A DNA stretch of 64,000 nucleotides. It comes from Pseudohongiella sp. Its GTDB lineage: Bacteria; Pseudomonadota; Gammaproteobacteria; Pseudomonadales; Pseudohongiellaceae. A program made the position numbers and the translations under genes. Position 1 is the first letter of the stretch; every line of letters starts with the position of its first letter. The notes under the pieces are model-generated. The model ran no database searches, was not told where the DNA came from, and worked only from the letters and a program-made list of their open reading frames with translations. This document shows, one piece after another, positions 36,768 through 46,821 of this stretch. The stretch spans positions 248,001-312,000 of the forward strand of contig JAUSCD010000029.1 in the NCBI GenBank assembly GCA_030651695.1. Reading direction: 5' to 3'.

Positions 36768-38648
36768 CTAACGAAATATCTTGGCCGGCAGAGGCCAGTC
36801 GAGCGTCTCTGAGGCCATTTTCATTAATTCGTTTTCAGCAACGGTGAGCTTGTTGTCATGATAAACGCACGCGCTCATGGCGTTAAGCAGGCGCTGTTTG
36901 TCCCCGTTTTCCAATCCGGACAATTGCTCTATTGCCTGCCCGAAATCACTGGGATCGAACTTGCCCGATGGCTGGAACTCAAGACCCGGCATGCCAAGTT
37001 GCGTGACGGCCGCTCTGAACGCGGGCTCTGCTTCACTGGAGTGCGTATGGCCGCATTGCGCCAATAAAGAAAAAAATACTTCAAGCGGCCGGTCGGACTG
37101 AACCAGCTTTGACCTGGCAGATAGCAACGCTGGTTTCCTGAATCCTGTCGCTTTGTCCAGGTGATGGGTTGTGAGCTGAAAAACCACCCAGCTGGCCAGG
37201 TCGGGCGACGGATCTGAGTCGATAATATTGCACAGTATCGAGCGGAAGCTCTTGTATTGCCTGAGGCTCAGCTGTCTCAAGGTGCCGAGGCAGATATTGA
37301 TTAACGGGAGCCGGTGGATGACATCCATCAGCAGAATCCCGGGATGGATCCGTTTTACTTCGGCCAACAGGGCCGGACTGACTTCGGATGACAGGCGCAT
37401 GGAAAGCAGGTTCCCGATATCTTCGTCACCTGCATTGTCTGATCGCAAGCGCAACAACTCTTCTTGCATAAGGAGCAGGCAAATAATGGCTGCAGCGCCG
37501 AGTGGACTGTGTGCTGAGTCAGTGCAGGCGGCCGGCAGACTACTATGAATCGTGTGAGCTTCCGAGATATCCTGGTCATCAGGTGCACCTGCGCGGGCGA
37601 TTGCCAGCGCTACAGCCAGTGGTGTCAGTGTTGATTGCTGACCAGATTGCGCCGTCGTTTTGTCGACAGACGGGGGATCTGGAGGTCGGGACTGATACTC
37701 ACCGTTCCATTGCGGATCCAGCAGGCGAATTCGTTTCTCCAGTGGTGGGTGAGTTGCAAACAGACTGCTGAAGTGCAGTCGTACACCTTCGCTGAACAAA
37801 GCATGGCTTATCTGGGATGCTGCCGGATTGGCGAGCACGGGGCTACTGGTATCGGCGGCGATGCGTTTGAGTGCACCGGCAATACCTTGAGGGTTGCGTG
37901 TGTATTGTACTGCCGATGCATCAGCCAGATATTCTCGTTGTCTGCTGACAGCTGCTTTGATAAGTCCGCCGAAAAAACTGCCTGAGGCACCCAATACTAA
38001 AAGACCGAGACCAAATATGGCAATGCCTGCATTGTTGTTGTTCCCGCGACGAGATGCTGCAGCACCACGAAGAATAAAATGCCCCATTATGCCTAAGACC
38101 ATTATGCCGTGAAGCCATGCAATCAGCCTCAGGTTCAGGCGCATATCACCATGTAGTACGTGACTGAACTCATGAGCGATGACACCTTGCAACTCATCGC
38201 GACTGAGTTTGTCAATTGCACCACGTGTGATGCCGATGACAGCATCGTTTATGGAATGGCCGGCAGCAAAAGCATTGATTGCCGTTTCCTCCATCACGTA
38301 TACAGGAGGCACCGGCGTGCCAGAGGCAATCGCCATTTCTTCGACAATATTGAGCAGGCGCTGCTCGGCATTGTTAGACGGGGATGCCAGCAGTCTTGCA
38401 TCAAGCATCTGTGCTACGGCCTCGCCACCCTGTCTGAGACTCAGAGCTTTGAACAGGCTGCTGAACAAAACAACCAGTAATATCGCAATGCTGATACCGA
38501 TATAAAATGTGGGTTCGATGGACGTGTCTAAAGTGAAATACAGTATCAAATTAGCCATCGTCAGCAGACAAACCAACGACAATAGAAACAGGCCTACCAA
38601 TAGCCGCGTACGCCGGCGGGCGTCATGTTGTGCGCGAAAAAAATCCAT
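36768..38648 (-). CDS. M48 family membrane metalloprotease with long C-terminal extension
   Basis: 626 residues, twice the size of HtpX. Two membrane helices lie near 15-65, then an HtpX-like protease domain with zinc motif HEFSH (about 157-161) in GVIAHEFSHVLHGDMRLN, two further membrane helices, and a third zinc ligand in the SRQREYLADASAVQYTRNP segment. Residues after about 320 form a large helical part of unknown role, ending in a domain with ENELMKMASETLDWPLP. It is downstream of lemA, a pairing common in bacteria. It overlaps nothing and converges on ygfZ with a six-base gap. Confidence 0.87.
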   Translation of the reverse strand: MDFFRAQHDARRRTRLLVGLFLLSLVCLLTMANLILYFTLDTSIEPTFYIGISIAILLVVLFSSLFKALSLRQGGEAVAQMLDARLLASPSNNAEQRLLNIVEEMAIASGTPVPPVYVMEETAINAFAAGHSINDAVIGITRGAIDKLSRDELQGVIAHEFSHVLHGDMRLNLRLIAWLHGIMVLGIMGHFILRGAAASRRGNNNNAGIAIFGLGLLVLGASGSFFGGLIKAAVSRQREYLADASAVQYTRNPQGIAGALKRIAADTSSPVLANPAASQISHALFSEGVRLHFSSLFATHPPLEKRIRLLDPQWNGEYQSRPPDPPSVDKTTAQSGQQSTLTPLAVALAIARAGAPDDQDISEAHTIHSSLPAACTDSAHSPLGAAAIICLLLMQEELLRLRSDNAGDEDIGNLLSMRLSSEVSPALLAEVKRIHPGILLMDVIHRLPLINICLGTLRQLSLRQYKSFRSILCNIIDSDPSPDLASWVVFQLTTHHLDKATGFRKPALLSARSKLVQSDRPLEVFFSLLAQCGHTHSSEAEPAFRAAVTQLGMPGLEFQPSGKFDPSDFGQAIEQLSGLENGDKQRLLNAMSACVYHDNKLTVAENELMKMASETLDWPLPAKIFR

Positions 38649-38706
38649 ATATCAGCACTTTTTTAATGGGCATCCGCTATTCTGAAAACCGTGTACGGGA
38701 AATGTG

Positions 38707-39303
38707 TCAGAAGTTCACTTTGGGCGCGACCTGGATTTGTGCAGAGTCGGCGAACTCCATCAAAGCTGCATCAGTACCGTGTCCGAACATGCCGGCGAAC
38801 ACAACAGGAGGAAAGCTCTGGCGGTATGTGTTGTAGCTCATAACCTGATCGTTATAGGCCTGCCGTGCGAATGCGACCTTGTTTTCCGTCGACGTCAGTT
38901 CTTCACTTAACTGCATCATATTCTGGTTCGCCTTGAGATCAGGATACGCCTCCATGACCACATTCAGGCGCCCCAGCGCACCAGCAAGAGCTCCCTCCTG
39001 CCCCGCCAGCGCGTGCATTGCACTGGCATCACCCGGATTGGAAGCGGCCGCACTCAGTCCACTCATAGCGGCATTCCGTGCCTGTATTACAGCCTCCAGA
39101 GTTTCACGCTCGTGACTCATATAGGCTTTGGCAGTTTCCACCAGATTCGGGATCAAATCGTATCTGCGTTTAAGCTGCACTTCTATCTGGGCAAACGCGT
39201 TCTGATAGCGGTTTCTAAGAGCAACCAGCTGGTTGTAGATACTGATGGAATAGATGACAACAACAATGACAAGCAGAAGAACTACTACCAAGGATGTACC
39301 CAT
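38707..39303 (-). CDS. LemA family protein
   Basis: 198 residues. One N-terminal membrane helix (LVVVLLLVIVVVIYSISIYN) is followed by the LemA helical domain, with RNRYQNAFAQIEVQLKRRYDLIPNLVETAK and a C-terminal RQSFPPVVFAGMFG. LemA proteins often occur beside M48 or HtpX proteases, as here, where the protease gene follows by 58 bases. Function is not established. Confidence 0.93.
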   Translation of the reverse strand: MGTSLVVVLLLVIVVVIYSISIYNQLVALRNRYQNAFAQIEVQLKRRYDLIPNLVETAKAYMSHERETLEAVIQARNAAMSGLSAAASNPGDASAMHALAGQEGALAGALGRLNVVMEAYPDLKANQNMMQLSEELTSTENKVAFARQAYNDQVMSYNTYRQSFPPVVFAGMFGHGTDAALMEFADSAQIQVAPKVNF

Positions 39304-39381
39304 TTGATGCTGACTCCCATGTCAGCACCCTGCCGGCCCTCTTCCACAGAGACGCCAAACAAGGTGCAGCAGTTGCCGCGA

Positions 39382-42300
39382 TCAAATATCTTCGCGGCGC
39401 TGGTTAACGGTCTGTGATTCGCCGCCGGAAGCAGGAAGCGCAGGAACCGATGAGGCGTCAGTGTATTTCTTTTGAAGCGTACCAAGCAAGCGGGACACTG
39501 CCTCGGGTGAACCGGTGTTTCTGGCGAGGAGGTCGTAAACAACCGGCACAATGAACAAAGTCATTAACGTGGTCATCATAACGCCTGAGAAAATCACGAT
39601 CCCCAAAAGGTTCTGACTCTCGGATCCTGCGCCTGTGGCAAAAATCAGAGGAATCGCGCCCATCATGGTGGCTAATGCAGTCATCAGTACCGGCCTCAGG
39701 CGCATATCACAGGCCTGTATCAGAGCCTCACGGAAGGGTTTGCCTTCATCGCGCTGCTGGTTTGCAAACTCCACGATCAGAATGCCGTTTTTACTTGCTA
39801 TACCAACCAGAATAATCAGACCGATATTGGTGTAGATATTCAGTGTGCCTCCAGTCAGCAGCAGCCCGACAAGAGCGCCAAATATCGCCAGCGGCACCGT
39901 GGTCATAATAACCAGCGGGTGCACAAAACTTTCAAACTGTGCTGCCAACACCAGGAATACCACCAGTAATGCCAAGGCAAAGATAAACAACAGACCGCCG
40001 CTGGATTCTTTGAGCTCAAGCGATTCGCCTTTGTACCCGATCTGCGCGTGTTCCGGCAGTTCTGTACGTGCGGCATTCTCAAGGAACGCCAGCCCCTGCT
40101 CCAGCGTGACGCCAGGCTGTAAGCCAGCAGTGATTGTAATTGCACGCATGCGCATATATCGATTCAACGAGTTGGGGGCAGAGGTATTCGCTACGGTGAT
40201 CAGGTTGGATAGCGGTATCAGTTGTCCACTCGATTCCGAGCGCACATAAATATTGGTGAGATCGTCCGGAGAGGCGCGCTGGCTTTCTTCGGCCTGCAAA
40301 ATCACATCATACTCTTCGCCTCTGTCAGCAAATGTTGTGACACGGCTTTCGCTCATCATCGCTTGCATTGTGCGGCCAATGGCCTGAATAGAAACACCAA
40401 GGTCTGCAGCGCGGGTTCTGTCGACAGTGACTGTCAGACCAGGTCGGGTTTCCAGGTAGTCAGATGACATTCGTGTAAATAACCCGCTTGCCTCTCCTTG
40501 CCTGATCAGCGTATCACGCCACTCGGCAAGTTCTTCAAAGGTACGGCCGCCAATTACAAACTGCACCGGCTGTCCACCGCCGCCACGGACCAGACCAGAA
40601 CGCATAAACATGTTTATCTCGAGCCCCGGCTGACTGCCCCATTGTGCCCTGAGTTCGTTCATGACCTGTTGCGTGGATTTCTCGCGAATTTCCCAGTCAG
40701 GTAATGCAACAATACTCATACCACTGCTGACGCCGCCGCCACCGCCACCAAAACCAGGCAACATCGATACAACACTTTTCACTTCGCCTGATTCCAGATA
40801 AGGCAGCACAGCATCCTGCATCTGGTTTACCTGGTCCTGCATATAAGACATGCTTGCGCCTTCAGGCCCGCTCACGCGAACCATAAACACGCCTTGATCT
40901 TCGGACGGAGCGAACTCGGAAGGCACCTTGTTCCAAAGGAAATAAACACCAAAGGTAACCAGAAACAGACCTGCAAGAATGAAGAAGCGGATTTTCAATG
41001 CAAACTCGAGTGCCTGATGGTAGCCACCCTGTAACCAGCGGAAGGCGTTGTCCACAACTTTCGTGAGAAAACTTTCGTGAGAATGGCTATTGAGCAGTTT
41101 GGAGCTCATCATCGGCGTCAACGAAAGTGCGAGCACTGTTGACACTACGACTGCGCCCCCGATTGTTACTGCCAATTCGTAAAACAGGATGCCCATATTG
41201 CCATCCATAAATACGACAGGCACAAAAACAGCGAGCAGCACCAAGGTAGTTGCAATGACGGCAAATCCTACCTGCCTCGCACCATTGTAAGCTGCCAACA
41301 GAGGAGGTTCACCGCTTTCTACACGGCGTTGGATATTCTCAAGTACAACAATCGAGTCGTCAACGATCAGGCCTACGCACAACACCAGAGCCAGCAATGT
41401 GATCAGGTTGATGGTCAGCCCGAAAGCCAGCATGATCATGAACGCAGACAGCAGACAGACAGGAATAGTAACAGCCGGGATCAACATGCTGCGGAATGAG
41501 CCGAGGAACATGTAAATAACAAGGCTGACAAGTAACACAGTCAAAATGATTGTTGTGTATACCGACTCGATCGCGTACTCGATGAATTCAGCATCACTGT
41601 TTGAGAGTACCAATTGCATGTGATCTGGCAAGGTTGCATTCACTCTGTCGGCCAGTGCCATGCTCTGGCGCAGGACATCAAGACTGTTGGCGGTTGATTG
41701 CCTGACAATACCCAGTCCTACAGCATCTACACCATTGCCGCGGTAAATTGCCCGATTGCTGGCAGCGCCCAACTCTACGCGCGCTACCTCGCCCAATGTC
41801 ACCAACTGCCCTTGCCCGCCACGTGCAATCACCAGACCGCGGAAATCTTCGGCATTCTGATAGACGCGCTCTACCCTGACAGTAAACTCGCGATCATTGG
41901 AGTCCACGCGTCCGGCGGGTAGCTCAATATTCTGCCGACGCAGTGCAGATTCAACATCTGTCACGGTGAGGCCGCGAGCTGCGAGTGCAACGCGATCGAG
42001 CCAGACGCGCATGGCATAACCACCCGTGCCACGCACGGACACACTGGCCACGCCGTCAATCACTGCAAATTGGTCAACAATATAACGTTCAGCGTAGTCG
42101 TTGAGCTCAAGGAAACTCATCTGTGAACTGACCAGATTGAAAAATGCAATCGGACGACCATCTGCGTCGGCCTTGGCGATTTCGGGAGGATCGACGCCTT
42201 CGGGCAAGCGCCTTACGACACGGGAGACTTTGTCGCGAATGTCATTGGCCGCCTGGTCAATGTCTCGACCAACCCGGAATTCCACCGATACACGGGAGCT

Positions 42301-42561
42301 GCCATCGCTACTCGATGAACTGATAGACGTGACGCCTTCAACACCATTGATTTGGTCTTCAATCAACTGAGTGATCTGCGCCTCTACAATCTCCGCCGAT
42401 GCGCCGGGATAACTCGTGCTCACAGATACGACTGGCGGGCTGGTATCAGGATACTCACGCACCGGTAATTCCATAAAAGACAAAATACCAAACGCGACCA
42501 ACAACAAACTGATCACAGTGGCGAAAACCGGGCGTTTGACTGAAACATCCGACAAAATCAT
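39382..42561 (-). CDS. RND efflux transporter permease
   Basis: 1059 residues, 12 membrane helices expected with two large periplasmic loops. N-terminal SVKRPVFATVISLLLVAFGILSF and GVEGVTSISSSSSDGSSRVSVEF are typical of hydrophobe/amphiphile RND pumps. The proton-relay helix 4 contains LCVGLIVDDSIVVLENIQRR, with two adjacent Asp. A glycine run (GFGGGGGGVSSGM) lies in the second loop. It exports unknown substrates with the adaptor gene upstream and presumably TolC from elsewhere. No outer-membrane channel gene is adjacent. Confidence 0.93.
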   Translation of the reverse strand: MILSDVSVKRPVFATVISLLLVAFGILSFMELPVREYPDTSPPVVSVSTSYPGASAEIVEAQITQLIEDQINGVEGVTSISSSSSDGSSRVSVEFRVGRDIDQAANDIRDKVSRVVRRLPEGVDPPEIAKADADGRPIAFFNLVSSQMSFLELNDYAERYIVDQFAVIDGVASVSVRGTGGYAMRVWLDRVALAARGLTVTDVESALRRQNIELPAGRVDSNDREFTVRVERVYQNAEDFRGLVIARGGQGQLVTLGEVARVELGAASNRAIYRGNGVDAVGLGIVRQSTANSLDVLRQSMALADRVNATLPDHMQLVLSNSDAEFIEYAIESVYTTIILTVLLVSLVIYMFLGSFRSMLIPAVTIPVCLLSAFMIMLAFGLTINLITLLALVLCVGLIVDDSIVVLENIQRRVESGEPPLLAAYNGARQVGFAVIATTLVLLAVFVPVVFMDGNMGILFYELAVTIGGAVVVSTVLALSLTPMMSSKLLNSHSHESFLTKVVDNAFRWLQGGYHQALEFALKIRFFILAGLFLVTFGVYFLWNKVPSEFAPSEDQGVFMVRVSGPEGASMSYMQDQVNQMQDAVLPYLESGEVKSVVSMLPGFGGGGGGVSSGMSIVALPDWEIREKSTQQVMNELRAQWGSQPGLEINMFMRSGLVRGGGGQPVQFVIGGRTFEELAEWRDTLIRQGEASGLFTRMSSDYLETRPGLTVTVDRTRAADLGVSIQAIGRTMQAMMSESRVTTFADRGEEYDVILQAEESQRASPDDLTNIYVRSESSGQLIPLSNLITVANTSAPNSLNRYMRMRAITITAGLQPGVTLEQGLAFLENAARTELPEHAQIGYKGESLELKESSGGLLFIFALALLVVFLVLAAQFESFVHPLVIMTTVPLAIFGALVGLLLTGGTLNIYTNIGLIILVGIASKNGILIVEFANQQRDEGKPFREALIQACDMRLRPVLMTALATMMGAIPLIFATGAGSESQNLLGIVIFSGVMMTTLMTLFIVPVVYDLLARNTGSPEAVSRLLGTLQKKYTDASSVPALPASGGESQTVNQRREDI

Positions 42562-42632
42562 TTTTATTCCTCGGCTTACATCTCGATGCCAACAATCGGA
42601 TGAGTGGTCTCATCCGGGGCGATTCTATTAGA

Positions 42633-43766
42633 TCAGGAACGACCTTGCTGGTTTCCCGGAGTGCCGGCAGCACTGGTCGGAGTGCTTCCCTCCTGATTCA
42701 GAATTCTGACGCGGGAGTCAGGTCTCACCTGAGAAACTCCCTGAGTGACAACGCGCTGTCCGGGCACAACTCCTGACACTATTTCCACCAGACCCGGCCG
42801 GCGGCGGCCCAGCTGTACTTCAACACGCCGGGCAATGCTCTCTTCATCGATAACAAAAACAAACTGACGGCCCTGACTGGGAACCACAGCGGCTTCAGGC
42901 ACTACGATGGTGTCTCTTTCGTTTAAGGTCAGACCTACGGTCAGCAGCATCCCGGGGCGCAATAATCCTTCAGGGTTAGCTATTTCGGCTCTCACCTGTA
43001 CTGAACGGGTTACCGGATCCACGCGTGAGCCAATGGATGAGACGACACCTTCAAAATCACGGCCCCGGTAAACGATGCTGTTGGCTTTGATCGTCTGCCC
43101 CGGTTGCAACTGCGCCAGATACACTTCGGCAATATTGAAATCCAGTTTGATGGTTGAGATATCGTCGAGTGTTGTAATCACAGTATTGGGTGTTACCAAC
43201 GTGCCTTCACTGATGTTACGAAAACCCAGAATGCCTGTGAATGGCGCGCGCACGACTCTATCGTCCATATTAGCGATTACGCCTTCCAGCCGTGCATCGG
43301 CAGTTTCCCAGCGAGTGCGTGCTTCTTCCAGGTCAGTCTGTGAGATCAGGTTGGTCTCTATCAAAGCCTGAAGTCGATTGTATTGTCTGCGCGCGTCAGC
43401 TTCAGCAGCGCGTGCTTCCGTCAGGCGGGCAGCTTCAGCGTTGTTGGTCAGCTCAACCAACACCTCGCCTTGCTCTACAAAGCCTCCATCGCTGAAATGG
43501 ATGGATGTGACCGTATCGGAGACTTTCGCGGTAAGATTTAACGATTCATTTGCCTGGGCAGTACCCACAGACTCCACTTCATCTGCCAGCATCTCTCTGG
43601 AAACCACAGAGACCGTAACACTGGTCGCACCCATAGCGCCCGGGCCGCCTCCCATACCAGGGCTGGCGGTTGGAGACTGCTGTAATTTGTCGTAGACACC
43701 GTACGAAAGTGCCACTGCTCCAACAACAAATATGATCAGCAAGGGATGGCGAGTTAAAAAACGCAA
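42633..43766 (-). CDS. RND efflux periplasmic adaptor
   Basis: 377 residues. An N-terminal membrane anchor is followed by a Gly/Met-rich linker (SPGMGGGPGAMG), a lipoyl half-motif (VTSIHFSDGGFVEQGEVLVEL), a coiled hairpin (ARAAEADARRQYNRLQALIETNLISQTDLEEA), the second lipoyl half (VVRAPFTGILGFRNISEGTLV) and beta-barrel domains. The start is TTG 43766, with AGGAGTAAAATT directly before. It is the first gene of the efflux operon, 71 bases ahead of the permease. No regulator gene is next to it. Confidence 0.92.
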   Translation of the reverse strand: MRFLTRHPLLIIFVVGAVALSYGVYDKLQQSPTASPGMGGGPGAMGATSVTVSVVSREMLADEVESVGTAQANESLNLTAKVSDTVTSIHFSDGGFVEQGEVLVELTNNAEAARLTEARAAEADARRQYNRLQALIETNLISQTDLEEARTRWETADARLEGVIANMDDRVVRAPFTGILGFRNISEGTLVTPNTVITTLDDISTIKLDFNIAEVYLAQLQPGQTIKANSIVYRGRDFEGVVSSIGSRVDPVTRSVQVRAEIANPEGLLRPGMLLTVGLTLNERDTIVVPEAAVVPSQGRQFVFVIDEESIARRVEVQLGRRRPGLVEIVSGVVPGQRVVTQGVSQVRPDSRVRILNQEGSTPTSAAGTPGNQQGRS

Positions 43767-43985
43767 AATTTTACTCCTGGGCCTGATTGGCCGCTTTATC
43801 CTTGATTTCTACAGCAGCTGCAGCCGTTGCTGAAGCGAGTGATTCTCAATCCTGCTAGCTTGGTTGAAAGCCGCTCCGGTCGCAAGTTTCAACGGTGACA
43901 AAGTGTTACCAAACGCCCTTAATGCGGTAAATGACTTATTTCTTACGACAAGAGGCGAAGTGCAGATCAGATTGCGGCCCGATGT

Positions 43986-45593
43986 TCACGAACTGCACGA
44001 CAACATCGAGCATCCGGGCTTGTTGCTTGCCCAGTCCGGCCGCTTCTGACCAAAACGCTGAAGATTCTCGGGCTGTTCGTCATAGGGTTTGCTCAACACC
44101 GTCAGAAGACTTGAAAAAACTTCCGGGTCGCCGTTTTCCATCGCCTCTATTGCCTGTTGTGCCAGATAATTTCTGGGCACATACCGTGGATTGACCTCAT
44201 TCATGATTTGTATACGTAATTGCCCGCCGGAACTGTTGCGCAAACAGAGTCGATATTTTTCCTCCCACATCCGATACAGTTCGTAGTTTGCTTCCAGCAG
44301 ACCCTGATCACCGTAAAACGCCGATGCAACACAATCAGACAGAGCAGCATCCGTATTGACATCAAAATTGGCCAGAGATCTGAAAAACAGCGTCATGTCG
44401 GTCGGTTGGCTCGTTAACACTGTGGGTAGTACCCGGATCAGTTCTGCTGATAACGGCAACGTATCGTCTATGCCCAGCTTACTGCACATCATCCGGTGAT
44501 AAGAGCGTTCATAAGTTTCAGGTAACGTCTGCAGGATGGACTGCAGAGCCTCTGCATCCTGTACCAGCGGGTAGATCGCATTGGCCAGTTGGTACAGATT
44601 CCACCTGACAATTGCAGGCTGTTGCCCAAACCGGTATCGACGTTGGCCCGCGTCGGTGGTATTGGGCGTCCAATCAGGATCATAGTCATCGACCCAGCCA
44701 TAGGGACCGTAATCGATGGTCAGTCCCAGCACGGACATATTGTCGGTATTCATAACTCCGTGTACAAAACCAACCCGCATCCAATGAATAACCATCTCCT
44801 GCGAAAGCGCGCAGATCCGGGAGAACCAATCCAGATATACCTGTTTGGTTTTTGCATCAGAGTTGGCGGCGGCCAGCCGCGAAGCAAGATCAGGCCAGTC
44901 CGAGCGAATGACAAACCGGACCAGCTTTTGAAGCAGCTCCACATCGCCACGTGCAGCTGGCAATTCAAAACTGCCGAAACGGACAAAAGACGGTGACACG
45001 CGGCAAACAATCGCACCTGGCTCTGCTTGCGGATTACCATCGTAAAACATGTCGCGCACAACCTTGTCACCCGAGGTAACCAGACTGAGTGCGCGTGTGG
45101 TCGGGACGCCGAGAGCGAACATTGCTTCACTACACAGGTACTCTCGCAGGGACGAGCGTAGCACAGCACGCCCGTCAGCATGTCGGGAGTATGGTGTGGG
45201 ACCTGCTCCTTTTAGTTGCAGGGTCTGAAACCTGCCTTCGCTGTCACGCAATTCGCCAAGGTTGATTGCTCTGCCATCGCCCAGCTGTCCTGCCCAGCTA
45301 CCAAACTGGTGACCGCCGTAAGCCATTGCATAGGGCGACATTCCTTCCAGCAGCTCATTGCCGGAAAGTATGAGAGCAAGGCGTGCGGGGTCCTCAAGAA
45401 ACTTCCCGAACCCAAGACTGATAGCCAGCGCCTGGTTTACCCCAACCAAAGCAGGAGAGCTGACTTTTTCAGGCTGCACCCTGGAATAAGCACTGTGCTG
45501 GACCTGGCGCGAAAAGTTTTCCGTGATCGGATCAGCCGGCAACTCCCGGGTAAAGCGGTTTACGAACTGTTGCGTTTCAGTTGTCAGTGACAT
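43986..45593 (-). CDS. selO: SelO/YdiU protein adenylyltransferase (AMPylase)
   Basis: 535 residues, pseudokinase-fold SelO family. It transfers AMP to Ser, Thr or Tyr of proteins, and E. coli SelO acts on redox proteins such as glutaredoxin. Family landmarks are the N-terminal FTRELPADP, KGAGPTPYSRHADGRAVLRSS, and the active-site NTDNMSVLGLTIDYGPYGWVDDYDP. The tail ends in SCSS; human SelO has selenocysteine at this cysteine. The length is somewhat above the E. coli protein. The start is ATG 45593, overlapping the thiolase TAA (TAATG), so translation is coupled. Confidence 0.93.
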   Translation of the reverse strand: MSLTTETQQFVNRFTRELPADPITENFSRQVQHSAYSRVQPEKVSSPALVGVNQALAISLGFGKFLEDPARLALILSGNELLEGMSPYAMAYGGHQFGSWAGQLGDGRAINLGELRDSEGRFQTLQLKGAGPTPYSRHADGRAVLRSSLREYLCSEAMFALGVPTTRALSLVTSGDKVVRDMFYDGNPQAEPGAIVCRVSPSFVRFGSFELPAARGDVELLQKLVRFVIRSDWPDLASRLAAANSDAKTKQVYLDWFSRICALSQEMVIHWMRVGFVHGVMNTDNMSVLGLTIDYGPYGWVDDYDPDWTPNTTDAGQRRYRFGQQPAIVRWNLYQLANAIYPLVQDAEALQSILQTLPETYERSYHRMMCSKLGIDDTLPLSAELIRVLPTVLTSQPTDMTLFFRSLANFDVNTDAALSDCVASAFYGDQGLLEANYELYRMWEEKYRLCLRNSSGGQLRIQIMNEVNPRYVPRNYLAQQAIEAMENGDPEVFSSLLTVLSKPYDEQPENLQRFGQKRPDWASNKPGCSMLSCSS

Positions 45594-46780
45594 TACCAAT
45601 CCGGACCATCCAGTCGTTCTATCAGTGTAGCGTTGGCAGTACCGCCGCCTTCACAAATAGCAACCAGTCCGTAACGCGCTTCACGCCGCTCGAGTTCATG
45701 CAAAAGAGATGTGACGAGTTTGGCGCCGGTTGCGCCCAGTGGATGGCCAAGTGACTGAGCGCCACCATTGACATTCAATCGCCTCAAGTCAGCGCCCAAC
45801 GCTTTGGCCCAAGCCAGCGGGACCGAACCAAAAGCCTCGTTGACTTCATAGAGGTCAATATCATCAATTGTCAGATCGGCGCGGTCGAGCAGTTTTTCTG
45901 TCGCAGGGATCGGGCCTTCCAGCATGATTTCAGGATCGGAGCCCACTACGACTAATGTGTGGATACGTGCGCGCACCGGCAAATTGTATTTCTCAACGGC
46001 GTGGCGATTGGCTATCAGTATAGCCGCTGCGCCGTCACTGATTTGACTTGCTGTGCCCGCGGTAATTACACCGCCTTCGAACAAAGTCTTCAAGGATTGC
46101 ATGCTTTCCAGGCTGGTATCGTAGCGAATACCTTCGTCAACATCATGGGTGTCAATGCTGCCATCCGGCAGATTAATCTCTACGGGTACTATTTCCCTGC
46201 GAAAAAAACCATCCCGGGTGGCAGCGGCTGCGCGCTGGTGACTGAGCACACCGAATTTGTCCAGCTCTTTGCGGGTGATATGGTACTTTTCTGCCAGAAG
46301 CTCAGCCCCGGCGAATTGACTGAATTCAATGCCCGGATAAAGTTCGTCCAGGCGCTCTCCTCTGGGAGTCCCTCTGCCCAGCGGTTTTGAGTCATTGATG
46401 TTGGAACCGATGGGCACCAGACTCATACATTCCACGCCACCGCAAATAACCAGGTCCTGGGTGCCGGACATGACCGCCTGGGCACCAAAGTGGATGGCCT
46501 GTAATGACGAGCCACACTGTCTGTCTACAGTGACTCCGGGCACGGAAACATCCAGTCGCGATGCGAGGGAAACATTTCGGGCGAGATTCCCGGCTTGTGC
46601 GCCAACCTGGCTGACACAACCAAAAATAACATCATCTACCGCATCTGCCGGAAGCGCTGTACGGTCAAGTAACTCATCAACTACCGCCGCGCCAAGATCT
46701 ATCGGGTGGATTTTGCTCAGCCTGCCATTTTTGCGCCCACACGCAGTACGCACTGCTGCAACTATATAAGCTTCGCCCAT
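45593..46780 (-). CDS. Thiolase family acetyl-CoA acyltransferase
   Basis: 395 residues from ATG 46780 (AGGGGGA five bases upstream). The nucleophile is Cys 89 in DRQCGSSLQAIH. NEAFGSVPLAW, GHPLGATGAKL (His) and the C-terminal AICEGGGTANA (second Cys) complete the site. The GGAQSLGHP and CEGGGTAN variants differ from the usual GGAIALGHP and C-x-GGGMG, suggesting a steroid/acyl-type thiolase branch rather than housekeeping acetoacetyl-CoA thiolase. It is embedded in a five-gene operon, not with beta-oxidation genes. Confidence 0.9.
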   Translation of the reverse strand: MGEAYIVAAVRTACGRKNGRLSKIHPIDLGAAVVDELLDRTALPADAVDDVIFGCVSQVGAQAGNLARNVSLASRLDVSVPGVTVDRQCGSSLQAIHFGAQAVMSGTQDLVICGGVECMSLVPIGSNINDSKPLGRGTPRGERLDELYPGIEFSQFAGAELLAEKYHITRKELDKFGVLSHQRAAAATRDGFFRREIVPVEINLPDGSIDTHDVDEGIRYDTSLESMQSLKTLFEGGVITAGTASQISDGAAAILIANRHAVEKYNLPVRARIHTLVVVGSDPEIMLEGPIPATEKLLDRADLTIDDIDLYEVNEAFGSVPLAWAKALGADLRRLNVNGGAQSLGHPLGATGAKLVTSLLHELERREARYGLVAICEGGGTANATLIERLDGPDW

Positions 46781-46821
46781 AAATCCCCCTGTTTGTGTAT
46801 GTAGGCAATACCCGATGCACG

